Assembly: GCA_902803585.1 (NCBI GenBank)
Contig: CADCQO010000197.1
Span: 1-6,266, forward strand
DNA length: 6,266 nucleotides
Direction: 5' to 3'
DNA from: an uncultured Ruminococcus sp.
GTDB lineage: Bacteria; Bacillota; Clostridia; Oscillospirales; Acutalibacteraceae
Shown here: positions 6,117 through 6,266 of the stretch, piece by piece
How positions within the stretch are numbered: the stretch's first letter is position 1
Layout of the letters: each line of letters begins with the position of its first letter
Notes under the pieces: model-generated
The model's input: the letters and a program-made list of their open reading frames with translations, nothing else
Told to the model about the DNA's origin: nothing
Databases searched by the model: none
Program-made: the position numbers and the translations under genes

Positions 6117-6152
6117 ATGCGGCCGTCAGCACGAAAACAGATCTGGTGCTGA
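6117..6152 (+). CDS. Possible 11-codon leader peptide (tentative)
   Basis: ATG at 6117 opens a short frame, MRPSARKQIWC, ending at TGA 6150-6152. A GGGAGGG ribosome-binding-like sequence (6099-6105) lies 11 bases upstream, the same distance as the GGAGG site of the following gene. The frame spans the hairpin at 6125-6153 and its stop codon lies in the 3' arm. There is no codon-level evidence that it is translated; chance is a fair alternative. Confidence 0.2.
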   Translation: MRPSARKQIWC

Positions 6153-6153
6153 C
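6125..6153 (+). other. Leader hairpin upstream of the transketolase gene
   Basis: GTCAGCAC (6125-6132) pairs perfectly with GTGCTGAC (6146-6153) around a 13-nt loop. It is not followed by T residues, so it is not a terminator. The 3' arm CTGACA (6149-6154) can instead pair with TGTCAG (6184-6189), which lies just before the next start codon and encloses its ribosome binding site in the loop, giving two mutually exclusive structures. Confidence 0.5.
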
Positions 6154-6190
6154 AACAAAGAAATGACTTGAAACGGAGGCAACTGTCAGA

Positions 6191-6266
6191 ATGGAAAATC
6201 AGGAACTTTTGGAAATGGAAAAAAACGCCTGTAAGGTAAGAATGTACACAATAGAGGGAGTATTCA
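6191..6266 (+). CDS. Probable transketolase N-terminal subunit, 5' fragment
   Basis: Only 25 codons are in the window: MENQELLEMEKNACKVRMYT continues with IEGVF and runs off the edge. The segment A-C-K-V-R-M-x-x-I-E-G-V resembles the start of clostridial split transketolases, where the thiamine-diphosphate-binding N-terminal half is a separate protein upstream of a C-terminal subunit. That enzyme moves two-carbon units between sugar phosphates in the non-oxidative pentose phosphate pathway. The start is supported by CGGAGG (6174-6179), although its 11-base spacing is long. The preceding 132-nt gap has no clear promoter but two RNA structures. The assignment rests on recall of a short N-terminus; the conserved GHPGGSLS-type motif would fall just outside the window. 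Confidence 0.6.
   Translation, partial: MENQELLEMEKNACKVRMYTIEGVF

Noticed and set aside
6095..6117. Promoter for the transketolase gene (TTGCGG / TATAGA)
   Set aside because: The spacer would be only 11 bases, too short for a sigma-A promoter.

Overview
The window looks like a piece of chromosome from a gut-type, low-to-moderate GC Firmicute of the Clostridia, most likely Ruminococcus or a close Oscillospiraceae relative. This is inferred from sigma-A promoters with 17-18 base spacers, purine-rich ribosome binding sites, secreted proteins built from 'triple tyrosine' repeats, and the N-terminus of what looks like a split clostridial transketolase. All supported genes lie on the + strand. 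I see no mobile element, CRISPR array, tRNA or rRNA.

Region 1 (1-1405): the 3' end of a large secreted or surface protein made of about 92-residue Y-x-Y...W repeats. It ends in a three-copy 19-bp tandem repeat that spans the stop codon, followed by a strong intrinsic terminator.

Region 2 (1445-4016): a near-consensus promoter drives a two-gene transcript. The first gene encodes a secreted protein with three copies of the same 92-residue repeat, an intact Cys-His-Asp transglutaminase-like domain and an unassigned C-terminal domain. The second, 19 bases later, encodes a Sir2 NAD-dependent deacylase. A UUCG-loop terminator closes the unit.

Region 3 (4020-4966): a near-consensus promoter, an approximately 84-nt leader with possible secondary structure, and a pyridoxal/pyridoxamine kinase gene.

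Region 4 (4967-6058): an A-rich upstream tract and an extended -10 promoter precede an unrecognised type I membrane protein. Its ectodomain is acidic, Tyr/Pro/Gln-rich and almost free of positive charge.

Region 5 (6059-6266): a structured intergenic leader with a possible 11-codon upstream ORF, then the first 25 codons of a probable transketolase N-terminal subunit.

The cytosolic genes (Sir2, PLP salvage, transketolase) look like housekeeping metabolism. They are interleaved with three exported proteins. The adjacent repeat proteins are clearly related and probably work at the cell surface, but no substrate can be read from the sequence. The items most worth a second look are the transketolase leader with two mutually exclusive pairings, the leader of the pyridoxal kinase gene, the shared 92-residue repeat architecture and the lysine-free ectodomain.
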